DNA of 64,000 nucleotides from positions 124,001 through 188,000 of the forward strand of contig CALKUK010000011.1 of assembly GCA_937996655.1 (NCBI GenBank). Reading direction: 5' to 3'. Positions within the stretch are counted from its first letter, which is position 1. Every line of letters begins with the position of its first letter. The stretch is from an uncultured Sphingomonadaceae bacterium. GTDB taxonomy: Bacteria > Pseudomonadota > Alphaproteobacteria > Sphingomonadales > Sphingomonadaceae. Position numbers and translations under genes: made by a program. Below, one piece after another: positions 42,021 to 50,717 of the stretch. A model generated the notes under the pieces. The model was not told where the DNA came from, did not search any database, and was given only the letters and a program-made list of their open reading frames with translations.

Positions 42021-42035
42021 TTAACCTAAATTTAG
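42021..42035. promoter_or_regulatory. CtrA-like box 2
   Basis: TTAA, 7 bp, TTAG (TTAACCTAAATTTAG) matches the CtrA site at 7 of 8 defined positions, including the preferred CC after TTAA. It lies 55 bp upstream of the ParA start and shares the 9-mer AGCGTTAAC with box 1. Confidence 0.5.
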
Positions 42036-42089
42036 CCACCCCCATGGCAGTGAAGCCGGAACAGCTATTTATGACCGGGGGTCCAATCT

Positions 42090-42806
42090 ATGCGCGTTCT
42101 CGCGTTGGCGTCACAAAAAGGTGGGTCTGGTAAGACAACTCTGTCAGGCCATCTCGCCGTGCAGGCGCAATTATCGGGCGCTGGCCCGGTCGTTCTGATT
42201 GATATCGATCCCCAAGGGTCGCTGGCCGATTGGTGGAATGAACGCGAAGCGGAACTACCTGCCTTTGCGCAGACGACCGTGGCGCGACTGGCATCGGATC
42301 TTGAGGTTTTGCGCCAACAGGGCTTCCGCCTTGCCGTTATTGATACGCCGCCCGCCATCACCATGGCGATCCAAAGCGTCATTCAGGTTGCCGAACTCAT
42401 CGTCATTCCAACCCGCCCCAGCCCGCACGATCTTCGTGCCGTTGGGGCGACGGTTGATCTGTGTGACCGCGCGGGCAAGCCACTGATCTTCGTTGTGAAC
42501 GCCGCAACGCCCAAGGCAAAGATTACCTATGAAGCTGCGGTTGCGCTGTCGCAGCATGGCACGGTCGCCCCGGTCACTCTGCATCACCGCACGGATTATG
42601 CAGCCTCGATGATCGACGGTCGCACGGTGATGGAAGTCGACCCCAATGGTCGTTCGGCCGGCGAGGTTCGTGAACTGTGGACTTATATTTCGGACCGTCT
42701 CGAAAAGAATTTCCGTCGCACCGTGTTCAGCGCCCCCGGCGTTGGGTCAGCGCCCGGTTTCCAGCGTTCAGTCACTGGCGGCTTCGGCCGCCGCGTCACC
42801 CAGTAA
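42090..42806 (+). CDS. Orphan ParA-family ATPase
   Basis: A 238-residue MinD/ParA-type ATPase. It has the deviant Walker A motif SQKGGSGKTTLSGHLA (about 8-23) with its signature lysine, Walker A' region LIDIDPQGSLADWW and Walker B LAVIDTPPA. No ParB gene or parS-like site follows; the next gene encodes a putative DNA- or partner-binding protein. It is unlikely to be the replication-origin ParA. It could position a cargo or division protein with the adjacent SPOR genes. Confidence 0.85.
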   Translation: MRVLALASQKGGSGKTTLSGHLAVQAQLSGAGPVVLIDIDPQGSLADWWNEREAELPAFAQTTVARLASDLEVLRQQGFRLAVIDTPPAITMAIQSVIQVAELIVIPTRPSPHDLRAVGATVDLCDRAGKPLIFVVNAATPKAKITYEAAVALSQHGTVAPVTLHHRTDYAASMIDGRTVMEVDPNGRSAGEVRELWTYISDRLEKNFRRTVFSAPGVGSAPGFQRSVTGGFGRRVTQ

Positions 42807-42818
42807 GGGAGGCTGACG

Positions 42819-43454
42819 ATGAACGAACCCAAGCCATTGGCCTCTCTTTCTTCCAATCTTCTGGCCCGCAAAGGTCAGGCCGCGCCTGCCATGCGCCGTC
42901 AGGGCATGATCTCTCTGATGACCGAAGCCTCTGCCGATGCCCAAGCCCTTGAGGATCTGGGCTGGAACGACATGGGCCAGGATTCGGATTATATGCCGGG
43001 TCAAGCAGGTCGTGCCGGTCTGTCGCCCATGGCCGTGTCGCATGATACGCCAGAGGTGCAGCCTCAGGTCGCTCCCATTTCGGCAATGGTGGATCTCGAT
43101 CAGGTGGCCAGTGCTGTTCCTGAAGTCGTGTTGCAGCAGCGCGCCCTGGAACGCGGAACAGCAGCGCCCATCCAGCCTGAGCCTCAGGCGCAACCGCAGC
43201 CCGTTGCGGCACCAGCACCGGTATTCACGCCCAAGCCTGCACCCCATGTCGCCAATCGCGCAGCACCGGGATCCCGCGGGAAGGCGGCATTCACGCTGCG
43301 TCTGGATGCCGACCGCCATCTGCAATTGCGGCTGGCATGCGCCCTTAATCACAGGTCTGCGCAGCAGATCGTGACGGAAGCACTCGACGCTTATCTCGCC
43401 AGTCTGCCGCTTTCTGAACAGCTCGCGGCCATTCGCACGACAGGCAAAGCCTGA
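42819..43454 (+). CDS. Putative ribbon-helix-helix partner of the orphan ParA
   Basis: A 211-residue protein without a clear family match. Residues about 1-60 are a basic/helical segment, residues 60-145 a proline- and glutamine-rich linker (about QPEPQAQPQPVAAPAPVFTPKP), and the C-terminal ~50 residues (AAFTLRLDADRHLQLRLACALNHRSAQQIVTEALDAYLASL) have the strand-helix-helix pattern of Arc/CopG-type proteins. This resembles a ParA regulator or anchor. It lies 12 bp after the ParA gene and 22 bp before the TPR/SPOR gene. Confidence 0.55.
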   Translation: MNEPKPLASLSSNLLARKGQAAPAMRRQGMISLMTEASADAQALEDLGWNDMGQDSDYMPGQAGRAGLSPMAVSHDTPEVQPQVAPISAMVDLDQVASAVPEVVLQQRALERGTAAPIQPEPQAQPQPVAAPAPVFTPKPAPHVANRAAPGSRGKAAFTLRLDADRHLQLRLACALNHRSAQQIVTEALDAYLASLPLSEQLAAIRTTGKA

Positions 43455-43476
43455 ATTTTTGTGGGGGAATGATCCG

Positions 43477-44772
43477 ATGAACAAGCTCAACAAGATCAAG
43501 TTGGCGGTCTCGTCGCTGATGATCGGCGCAGGCGTCCTCGCTGTGCCGCCGGCCGCCATGGCGGAACGCGCAAGCGCCGACCAATCGGCTCTGAACCGGA
43601 CCGCCGCAAAATCGGCGGACGGTGCACGCAAGGCCATTGCCAAGCACAAGTTTGAAAAGGCCGTCACTCTGGCCGAACGCGCTGTGGCCGCTATGCCGCG
43701 CACGGCGGAATATCGTCTGCTGCTGGGCGAAGCCTATCTGGCGGCCGGCCGGTTCAATGCCGCCGAAGCCAGCTTTTCCGATACACTGGCGCTGAGCCCC
43801 GCCAACCCGACGGCGGCGCTGAAGCTGGCGTTGGTCAAAACTGCAAATGGCCGTGCCGGTGAAGCCCAAGGCATCCTTGACGCGCACAAATCCATTCTGC
43901 CGGTCGCGGACTATGGGTTGGCACTCGCCTTGGCCGGGGACCCGCAGGCTGCTGTCCTAGCCCTAGAACAGGCCGTCCGGGGCGGCAAAGCGACCCCCAA
44001 GACGCGCCAGAACCTTGCTTTGTCCTATGCGCTTGCCGGACGCTGGCTCGAAGCGCGCGCCATGGCGACGCTCGATCTGCCGGCAGACCTTGCTGATAAG
44101 CGGATCGTTGAATGGGCAGCCCTGGCACGGCCAAGCAACAGCTGGGAACAGGTCGCCTCAATCCTTGGCGTGACGCGCACGTCCGATGACGGTCTGCCCG
44201 CTGCCCTTGCGCTCGCCGATGTGGCGGAACAGAAATATGCAGAAGCAGCGCCGGTCATTCAGGCCCCGCTGCCCGCGGTTGAGACGGCCCCGCAGCCCAA
44301 TTACGAAATTCCGGCAGAGGTAAAGGACCCGGCACCGGTCCGCGTTGCCGAAGCTTCAGCGGCGCCCGCCATTGCGGCGCCTGTGGAGCCGATCAAGCAG
44401 CAGGTTATGCGGGTTGCGGTGCCCGCGTCAAAGGCGCTTGCTGCACCCGCCCCCGTCGAATCGGGGCGATTTGTTGTGCAGCTGGGCGCCTATAAATCGG
44501 CCGGTGTTGCAGCCAACGGCTGGACCAGCGTGTCGAAGCGCTGGGGTTTTCTAAATGAATATGATGCGCGCCAAGCGAAGGTCACCCTTGCCAAGGGGAC
44601 CTTCTACCGCGTGTCGGTCAGCGGCTTTGAAACGCGCAGCGCAGCAAACGACGTCTGCTCCCGCATCAAGGCAGAAGGCGGCCAGTGCTTCATCCGCTCG
44701 CTGCTGCCGACCGACGGCATCCGTTGGGCGGCGAAGGGCGGCAAGAAGACGCAGCAATTGGCGTCGCGCTAA
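43477..44772 (+). CDS. TPR protein with C-terminal SPOR domain
   Basis: A 431-residue exported protein: a signal peptide (about 1-30, ending AAMA), tetratricopeptide repeats at about 45-145 (ARKAIAKHKFEKAVTLAERAVAAMP and RFNAAEASFSDTLALSPANPTA), an Ala/Pro-rich linker and a SPOR domain (GRFVVQLGAYKSAGVAANGW, about 329-415). The start at 43477 follows a GGGGGAATG ribosome site; the ATG at 43459 is rejected. It is the third gene of the ParA run and probably localises to the septum. Confidence 0.85.
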   Translation: MNKLNKIKLAVSSLMIGAGVLAVPPAAMAERASADQSALNRTAAKSADGARKAIAKHKFEKAVTLAERAVAAMPRTAEYRLLLGEAYLAAGRFNAAEASFSDTLALSPANPTAALKLALVKTANGRAGEAQGILDAHKSILPVADYGLALALAGDPQAAVLALEQAVRGGKATPKTRQNLALSYALAGRWLEARAMATLDLPADLADKRIVEWAALARPSNSWEQVASILGVTRTSDDGLPAALALADVAEQKYAEAAPVIQAPLPAVETAPQPNYEIPAEVKDPAPVRVAEASAAPAIAAPVEPIKQQVMRVAVPASKALAAPAPVESGRFVVQLGAYKSAGVAANGWTSVSKRWGFLNEYDARQAKVTLAKGTFYRVSVSGFETRSAANDVCSRIKAEGGQCFIRSLLPTDGIRWAAKGGKKTQQLASR

Positions 44773-44812
44773 CCCCACACGATATCCCCACGTCACACAC
44801 GGGGTAGGGCGG

Positions 44813-46021
44813 TCAGGATAGTTCCCGGCCGCCCTTCATCGTTTTGAGGACGCGGCCCTGCACGGGCAGCTTGTCAAACGGGGTGTTGCCAGCTTGGCCC
44901 GTGAACTTCGCAGCATCGATCTGCCAGGGGCTGTCTGCATCGAAGAAGACAAGGTCGGCGGGCGCTCCCGCCTCCAGCCGTCCGCTGTCCACGCCCAGCA
45001 CGCGGGACGGATTGAGCGCGAGCAGTTCAAACAGCCGCTCTACAGAGACCACGCCGTCACGCACCAACCCTAGTGAAAGGGCGAGCAGCGTCTCTGCACC
45101 CGCAGCGCCGGGGTCAGCATCGGCGAAGGGCAGGCGCTTGGCCTCTGGCCCGCGCGGATCATGCGCAGAGCCGATCACATCGATTGTTCCGTCCCGGACT
45201 GCCTCGATGCAGGCCCGTCGGTCCGCCTCCGCCCGTAAGGGGGGCGAAAGGCGTGCAAAGGTGCGGAAATCATTGATCGCGACTTCAGACAGGAAAAGGT
45301 GGGTGGGCGAAATGCCACAGGTGATCGCCAGTCCGCGGGACTTGGCGCTGCGGATCAGGTCAAGCCCCTTGGTTGTCGTTACCGTCCGGAAATGGAGCCG
45401 GGCGCCCGTCAGTTCCGCAAGCATCAGATCGCGCGCGATGGCGATGGCTTCGGCCTCAGCTGGCGCGCTGGACAGGCCCAGACGGGTCGATGTCTCGCTC
45501 GCCGTGGCGACGGCACCTGCAACCAGTCCTGCGTCTTCTGCATGGGAGATGACGGTAAGGCCCAAAGAGGCGGCATAGGTCAGCACTTTGTGCATCACAC
45601 CGGAGTCCGCAACCCAGCTGCGCCCGGTTGACACCGCTTTGGCCCCGGTCTTGCGCATCATCGCATATTCACCGAGCTCAGCGCCTTCGAGGCTACGGGT
45701 GGCAGCGGCCAGCGGATGGACCCAAAGATCAGGCTTCGCCGCCAGCGCCGCGCGCTGGACGATGCCGGGCTCGTCAAGAACGGGCGTCTGGTCTGGCATC
45801 AGGGCGATGCGGGTGATGCCCCCTGCAATACACGCGCGCTTATCGACCGAAAAAACGCCGAGATCGACAATGCCAGGGGCAACGTATGCGCCCTTGGCAT
45901 CGATGATTTCTGCAGTGCCGGGAACGTCGCCGCCGATGGCTGCAATCCGATCTCCCTCCAACAAGAGCGTCCCTTGTCCGCCCACCAGACGGGCGTTGGT
46001 GATGGCGATCATCGTCTTCAT
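44813..46021 (-). CDS. pyrC: Catalytically dead dihydroorotase homologue (PyrC'/PyrX type)
   Basis: A 402-residue dihydroorotase-fold protein whose first metal motif is lost: the normal D-x-H-x-H after PG[IL]VD reads PGIVDLGVFSVD, so both histidines are missing, and the later DHAPH position reads SAHDPR. It is therefore almost certainly non-catalytic. Such proteins support aspartate carbamoyltransferase in Pseudomonas and relatives, which fits its 4-bp overlap with the upstream pyrB. The real dihydroorotase should be elsewhere. An internal ATG at 46012 is an alternative start. Confidence 0.88.
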   Translation of the reverse strand: MKTMIAITNARLVGGQGTLLLEGDRIAAIGGDVPGTAEIIDAKGAYVAPGIVDLGVFSVDKRACIAGGITRIALMPDQTPVLDEPGIVQRAALAAKPDLWVHPLAAATRSLEGAELGEYAMMRKTGAKAVSTGRSWVADSGVMHKVLTYAASLGLTVISHAEDAGLVAGAVATASETSTRLGLSSAPAEAEAIAIARDLMLAELTGARLHFRTVTTTKGLDLIRSAKSRGLAITCGISPTHLFLSEVAINDFRTFARLSPPLRAEADRRACIEAVRDGTIDVIGSAHDPRGPEAKRLPFADADPGAAGAETLLALSLGLVRDGVVSVERLFELLALNPSRVLGVDSGRLEAGAPADLVFFDADSPWQIDAAKFTGQAGNTPFDKLPVQGRVLKTMKGGRELS

Positions 46022-46962
46022 GCCACGCCCCTCCGGCTGCGCGTCAGGACATCCAGGCAGGCCATGCGCACGGCGACCCCCATTTCCACTTGCTCGGCAA
46101 TAACAGAGCGGTTGACGTCGTCGGCCACGTCGCTCGCAATCTCCACGCCGCGGTTCATCGGGCCGGGGTGCATGACGAGTGCGTCGGGCTTGGCGCGTTT
46201 CAGACGTTCATAGGTGAGGCCGTACAGCGCATGATATTCGCGCAGCGATGGCACGAAACCGCCCTCCATCCGCTCCGTCTGCAGGCGCAGCATCATGACG
46301 ACATCGGCGTCGGCAATGCCTTCATCCATATCGGTATAGGGCGTGACGCCCATCTGCTCTATGGCCGGGGGCATCAGCGTGGCCGGGGCGACGACGCGGA
46401 CGTCAGCGGCGAGCGAAGTGAGGGCAAGGATGTTAGACCGCGCCACGCGGCTGTGGAGCACATCGCCACAGATCGCGACCTTCAATCCCTGAAAATTGCC
46501 CTTGCGCCTGCGGATCGTCAGCGCGTCGAGCAGGGCCTGTGTCGGGTGCTCATGCCGACCATCGCCTGCGTTGAGCACAGGACAGTCCACCTTGTCGGCG
46601 ATGAGGGCGACGGCGCCGGATGAGGCGTGGCGGATCACGATGACGTCGGCGCGCATGGCGTTGAGCGTGATCGCGGTGTCGATCAGCGTTTCACCCTTCT
46701 TCACGCTGGATGTTGCCGCATGCATATTCACCACGTCGGCGCCAAGGCGCTTTCCGGCGATTTCGAAGGACAGCAACGTGCGTGTCGAGTTTTCGAAAAA
46801 GGCGTTGATCTGGGTCAGGCCTGCAAGCCGGTCATCATGCTTGGTAAGCGAACGGTTGAGCGTGACCCATTGTTCGGCTTCATCAAGCAAATAGAGGATT
46901 TCATGTGGCTGCAGGCCAGCGATACCGAGCAGATGCCGGTGCGGGAAAAGCGGTGATGTCAT
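46018..46962 (-). CDS. pyrB: Aspartate carbamoyltransferase catalytic subunit
   Basis: A 314-residue ATCase, joining carbamoyl phosphate and aspartate in pyrimidine synthesis. The carbamoyl-phosphate site is S59-T60-R61-T62 (FFENSTRTLLSFEIAGKRLG). Later family blocks include DVIVIRHASSGA, GRHEHPTQALLDALTI, the GDVLHSRVARSN segment and HPGPMNRGVEI. It overlaps the dead dihydroorotase by 4 bp, suggesting that the two form one complex. Confidence 0.96.
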   Translation of the reverse strand: MTSPLFPHRHLLGIAGLQPHEILYLLDEAEQWVTLNRSLTKHDDRLAGLTQINAFFENSTRTLLSFEIAGKRLGADVVNMHAATSSVKKGETLIDTAITLNAMRADVIVIRHASSGAVALIADKVDCPVLNAGDGRHEHPTQALLDALTIRRRKGNFQGLKVAICGDVLHSRVARSNILALTSLAADVRVVAPATLMPPAIEQMGVTPYTDMDEGIADADVVMMLRLQTERMEGGFVPSLREYHALYGLTYERLKRAKPDALVMHPGPMNRGVEIASDVADDVNRSVIAEQVEMGVAVRMACLDVLTRSRRGVA

Positions 46963-46996
46963 TAAAGCCCAGCCCTAGACGGGATATGTCGCGGGT

Positions 46997-47275
46997 TCAA
47001 GCGTTCCAGACCCAATAGACGCCAAAGCCAGTGCTTAAAGCAACATGCAGCTTCACGATGCCGTCCAGCGCGGCGGAGAAGGGCTGCTTACGCGTCTTGT
47101 GGCGGAAGAACCGTCGTCCAGCGACGGCACCCGCGGATCCGCCAATAAAGGCGAGGCCGAGCAAGGTGCCCTCCGAAGTGCGCCAAGTTCCTGCCTCTGC
47201 CCTGAGCTTGTCGAAGCCGAACACCATGAAAGTCCAGACATTGAGGATGATCAGCAGGCAGATAAACGTCGTCAA
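46997..47275 (-). CDS. DUF1294 family small membrane protein
   Basis: A 92-residue membrane protein with an N-terminal segment (TTFICLLIILNVWTFMVFGFDKLRAEAG), the conserved DKxxA and RTSEGTLLGLAFIGGSAGAVAGRRFFRHKTRKQPF motifs of DUF1294, and a short C-terminal hydrophobic stretch. The function of the family is unknown. It lies 3 bp after ruvX on the same strand, so it is co-transcribed with it and the upstream DUF3089 gene. Confidence 0.85.
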   Translation of the reverse strand: MTTFICLLIILNVWTFMVFGFDKLRAEAGTWRTSEGTLLGLAFIGGSAGAVAGRRFFRHKTRKQPFSAALDGIVKLHVALSTGFGVYWVWNA

Positions 47276-47277
47276 GG

Positions 47278-47757
47278 CTAGCCTCCCCGAGACAGCCCAC
47301 CCATGGCCAGCGCATCGATAGCCCCTTGGAGGATATAGGCGGCTGCCGCTGAGTCCACCCGTTCCGCCCGTTTGGCGCGCGACAGATCAGCGCTGATCAT
47401 CGCCCGTTCCACGGCTTGCGTGGACCAGCGCTCATCCCAAAGAAGAATGGGCAGGCCGATATCTTCCATATTGCGGGCAAAGGCGCGCGTCGATTGGGTG
47501 CGCGGGCTGTCCGTCCCATCAAGATTGAGCGGCAGGCCCATGACGATGCCTTTGACGGATTGGGCCGCCATAAGGTCGCGCAGTTTTGCCCGGTCGACGG
47601 AGAACTTGGCGCGGCGGATAAGGTCTGCCGGCGTCGCGATGGTCCACCCGGCATCGCATAAAGCCGTGCCGATCGTCTGCGTGCCGACATCAAGCCCGAT
47701 CAGGCGGCCGCCGTCAGGAAGGGCCGCGCGATAGTCGAGAGGGGTTGAGGTAATCAC
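47278..47757 (-). CDS. ruvX: Putative pre-16S rRNA nuclease / Holliday junction resolvase-like protein (YqgF family)
   Basis: A 159-residue RNase H-fold protein of the YqgF/RuvX family, which matures the 5' end of 16S rRNA. The first acidic strand is GLDVGTQTIGTALCDAG, followed by VKGIVMGLPLNLDGTDSPRTQSTRAFA and the C-terminal DERWSTQAVERAM segment. It overlaps the DUF3089 gene by 4 bp and is 2 bp before the DUF1294 gene. Confidence 0.93.
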   Translation of the reverse strand: MITSTPLDYRAALPDGGRLIGLDVGTQTIGTALCDAGWTIATPADLIRRAKFSVDRAKLRDLMAAQSVKGIVMGLPLNLDGTDSPRTQSTRAFARNMEDIGLPILLWDERWSTQAVERAMISADLSRAKRAERVDSAAAAYILQGAIDALAMGGLSRGG

Positions 47758-48863
47758 TTGGCGGAAAAAGCGGCGATGCGCCGCGCCGCATCCGCCCGGA
47801 CATTGGCCCAGAACAGGCTGTAATCATATACGTGATAATTGTTGCCGGGCAGGACATAGGGCCCAAGGTTCGGCCCTTCACCGATCAGCAAATAGCCTTT
47901 GGCATCGCAGCGGGCAGGCGAACCTGCGGACAACAGATTGCCGGGTTTGAGGTCAGCGCCGATCTGGAGCGTGCCAAGATTTGCGGCCGCCGGCGCATCA
48001 GGCCGCTGACCACCGGTAAGGGGATTGGTGCAGAGATAGGCGTCTCCGCGCGCCTTTCCGGTGAGGCCCGGCTGGCTATCCTGTTGGGCGGCGACATCTT
48101 TATAGTCCGCCGGTTCGCCGTAGCTTTGCCAACTCATCACGCAGCCAGTCTGGTCGGGCTTGGTGCAGGCGGGAAGGCCAATCGCGGGGAGATCCGCCTT
48201 GATCGAGATAGGCCATCCCACAGCATAAACCGCGACGACGCGCTTGGAGAGGGGTTTGCCGGTGATGCGATCCTGCAACAAGTGCAACAGATGCAGCGCG
48301 CCCTGACTATGCCCGGCAAGGAGGATCGGCGTATTCGGCTTTTGCGCGGCAACAAAGGCATCAAACGCCATCAGAACATCGCGATAGGCCAGGGCCAATG
48401 CTTTGGCGGCTTCAGGCTTGTCTGTCAGGAATGATCCAAACGCCGCCTGTCGGTAGCGCGGCGCCCAGATGTTGCGCGCGCCATTGAAGGCGCTGGCCTG
48501 CCCACGGACGAACTGAGTTGCCGTCTCATTGGCGTCCTTATCGTCGAGCGGCGCATTCCAATGATCATTTGACAGATAGCTTGTCGGATGGACAAAAAAT
48601 ACTGCAATATCAGTATTTTGTGATCCATTCTTCGGCGCGCTTGTCGGTAGCCATTGGGCCGGATTGTTGGCGATGTCCGGCCGCGCGATCCACATTTTCG
48701 GCGATGCATAGGCCTTATCCGCCAGTGCGGGCTGATCCTTAAAGGGTTCGCCCGGCACAAAAGCGATGCGCGATAATTGGAGGCCGAACAGGCGCAGGGC
48801 CATCAGCGCGACGAGGACGAGAACAATAATCCCAGCAATGACATAGAGGAATTTACGCGCCAC
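47754..48863 (-). CDS. DUF3089 alpha/beta-hydrolase-like membrane-anchored protein
   Basis: A 369-residue protein with an N-terminal membrane anchor (KFLYVIAGIIVLVLVALMAL, about 4-23) and an alpha/beta-hydrolase core with the nucleophile elbow GHSQGALH and a DVAVFFVHPTSYLS-like strand typical of DUF3089. It probably faces the periplasm and acts on an ester or lipid substrate, which is not known. The GTG at 48863 follows CGGAG and puts the anchor at the N-terminus; an ATG at 48980 would overlap the divergent DUF4153 gene. Confidence 0.8.
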   Translation of the reverse strand: MARKFLYVIAGIIVLVLVALMALRLFGLQLSRIAFVPGEPFKDQPALADKAYASPKMWIARPDIANNPAQWLPTSAPKNGSQNTDIAVFFVHPTSYLSNDHWNAPLDDKDANETATQFVRGQASAFNGARNIWAPRYRQAAFGSFLTDKPEAAKALALAYRDVLMAFDAFVAAQKPNTPILLAGHSQGALHLLHLLQDRITGKPLSKRVVAVYAVGWPISIKADLPAIGLPACTKPDQTGCVMSWQSYGEPADYKDVAAQQDSQPGLTGKARGDAYLCTNPLTGGQRPDAPAAANLGTLQIGADLKPGNLLSAGSPARCDAKGYLLIGEGPNLGPYVLPGNNYHVYDYSLFWANVRADAARRIAAFSAK

Positions 48864-48978
48864 AGGATGCTCCGGAAATGAAGGCGCCTTACTGCATGGG
48901 GCTTCGGGCCGATGCAAGCCATGCTTGTGCCCCTGCGTGACTGGAATAAGCTGAACCCTAAGAATGGGGAGGTTGGGC

Positions 48979-50703
48979 ATGACCGAGTCGGGCGCACAGG
49001 ATTGGCCACAACGCAGCTGGGCCGTCGCGATATTGGGCGCGCTGGTGGGGTTGGCCGTTCAACACTTGGCAGACGGCAAGGTGGACGATGTCCTGCGCCC
49101 GGCACTCGCCTCTGCACTGATGACGGGCGGTGTCGCCTTCGCTTTCACGCTTGATCGGGACAGGATCCGCCTGTCTGCCGCATTTGCGTCATTTGCGGCT
49201 TTGCTGGTTGGCGCCACCGTCTATCTGAACGGCGGCCTTTCTCAACTTGACAGGGGAGAGGGGTGGACCCTGCTATGCGCCATCCTCACCGTCGTTATTG
49301 CCGGACCGCTGTTTCAGGGGTGGTGTGATGCCGGCCAGCCAAAGCCGCCACGCCTGTCGTCTCTATCTTACCCGCAGGTGCATGACCGTGCCTGGATGAA
49401 CACGCTTTTGTGGTTCGCCTGCTGGCTATTTTCGGGGATTGTTTTTCTTTTAGGACAATTACTTGCGGAGCTTTTCTCTCTCATCGGCATAAGACTGGTG
49501 CGTACGGCGATGGAGGAAGGCTGGTTTGTCGCGATGCTGATGGGGGGCGCATTTGGCGCGGCCTCCGGCTTATTGCGCGATCGGGAGAGCCTGCTCATCA
49601 CGTTGCAAACGGTCGTGCGTCGGGTGCTCTCCGTGCTTGTGCCAGTCCTTGGGTTCGGCCTCGTCCTGTTCCTCTTGGCGCTTCCGTTTACCGGCTTGGG
49701 CGCCTTATGGGAGGCGACCAAGTCCACCACGCCGATCCTGCTGTCCTGCGTTGTGGGTGCGCTGATCCTGTCCAACGCGGCGATTGGCGATTCCAAAGCC
49801 GACGCGGCACAGGTGGCCGTGCTGCGCTGGGGCGCGACCGCGCTAGGGTTCACGATGCTGCCACTGGCCGTCATTGCTGCCATCTCCACCGGTCTGCGCA
49901 TCGGGCAATATGGGCTGACACCGGAACGGCTTTGGGCGGTGGTCTTCGTCGGCATCGCGCTTGCGTTTGGCGCGGGGTATCTCTGGGTCATCATCCGCCA
50001 ACGGAGGGGATGGTTTGAGGGCGTTCGTCCGCTGAACCTGCGGTTGGCCGCCTTGCTGTGCGTTCTGGCTTTCCTCCTTGCGACCCCGCTCATCAATTTC
50101 GGCGCATGGTCGACCCGCAGCCAGTTGGCGCGGCTCGACAGCGGGCAGGTGAGTGTCGAGAAATTCGATTGGCCCGCGCTCAAGTTCGATTTCGGCAAGG
50201 CGGGGGTTGCCGCGTTGGAGCGCCTGTCAAAATCTGGCGCGACGCCGGACATCCGCAAGGCCGCCGCCAAGGCGCTCAAGCTCGACAATCGGTGGGAGGC
50301 GCAATCTGAACAACAGGCGATCAGCCGCGCGGATGACGTCGCCCGCAATATCATCGTCAAGCCAAAGCCCGTGGCCCTGCCGCGCCCTGTGTTGGTTTTG
50401 ATTTCTCAATTCGGCTCGTGTGAGACAAAGGGCAATTGCGCGGTCTTGTACACACCGGGCCAGACCGAGGCCTTGGCCGTCACCAAGCCGTGCGAAGGGT
50501 GCAGCGTGGAGGTTTACCGCTTCATCCAAGCGCCCAATGGCGACTGGTCTCGCGCGAATGACAATGCGCCGCCACCCGGGAATTGGGCGGCGATCAAGAA
50601 GGCAGAGTCCGAAGCGATCAAAGCCGGCAAGGTTGAGATCCGCGACGTCCGCAGAAGACAGGTCTATGTGGATGGCAAGCCTGCCGGGCTGCCATTTGAA
50701 TGA
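48979..50703 (+). CDS. DUF4153 family polytopic membrane protein
   Basis: A 574-residue protein with roughly ten or more hydrophobic segments in its first 390 residues and a soluble C-terminal third (about 395-574) containing the QFGSCETKGNCAVLY and SVEVYRFIQAPNGDWSRA strands. This matches DUF4153 proteins, whose function is unknown. GGGGAGG lies 5 bases before the ATG at 48979, so the in-frame ATG at 48964 is not used. It is followed by a DUF4345 gene. Confidence 0.82.
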   Translation: MTESGAQDWPQRSWAVAILGALVGLAVQHLADGKVDDVLRPALASALMTGGVAFAFTLDRDRIRLSAAFASFAALLVGATVYLNGGLSQLDRGEGWTLLCAILTVVIAGPLFQGWCDAGQPKPPRLSSLSYPQVHDRAWMNTLLWFACWLFSGIVFLLGQLLAELFSLIGIRLVRTAMEEGWFVAMLMGGAFGAASGLLRDRESLLITLQTVVRRVLSVLVPVLGFGLVLFLLALPFTGLGALWEATKSTTPILLSCVVGALILSNAAIGDSKADAAQVAVLRWGATALGFTMLPLAVIAAISTGLRIGQYGLTPERLWAVVFVGIALAFGAGYLWVIIRQRRGWFEGVRPLNLRLAALLCVLAFLLATPLINFGAWSTRSQLARLDSGQVSVEKFDWPALKFDFGKAGVAALERLSKSGATPDIRKAAAKALKLDNRWEAQSEQQAISRADDVARNIIVKPKPVALPRPVLVLISQFGSCETKGNCAVLYTPGQTEALAVTKPCEGCSVEVYRFIQAPNGDWSRANDNAPPPGNWAAIKKAESEAIKAGKVEIRDVRRRQVYVDGKPAGLPFE

Positions 50704-50717
50704 GGGGTAAGGCCGTG

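Noticed and set aside
44773..44812. CCCC...GGGG pairing after the TPR/SPOR gene as a terminator
   Set aside because: Only four base pairs are solid and no T-run follows.
47200..47217. A half-copy of the REP-like core (CCTGAGCTTGTCGAAG) inside the DUF1294 gene
   Set aside because: On the coding strand it encodes FDKLRA, which is the conserved DKxxA motif of DUF1294, and there is no matching inverted arm. The protein explains the sequence.
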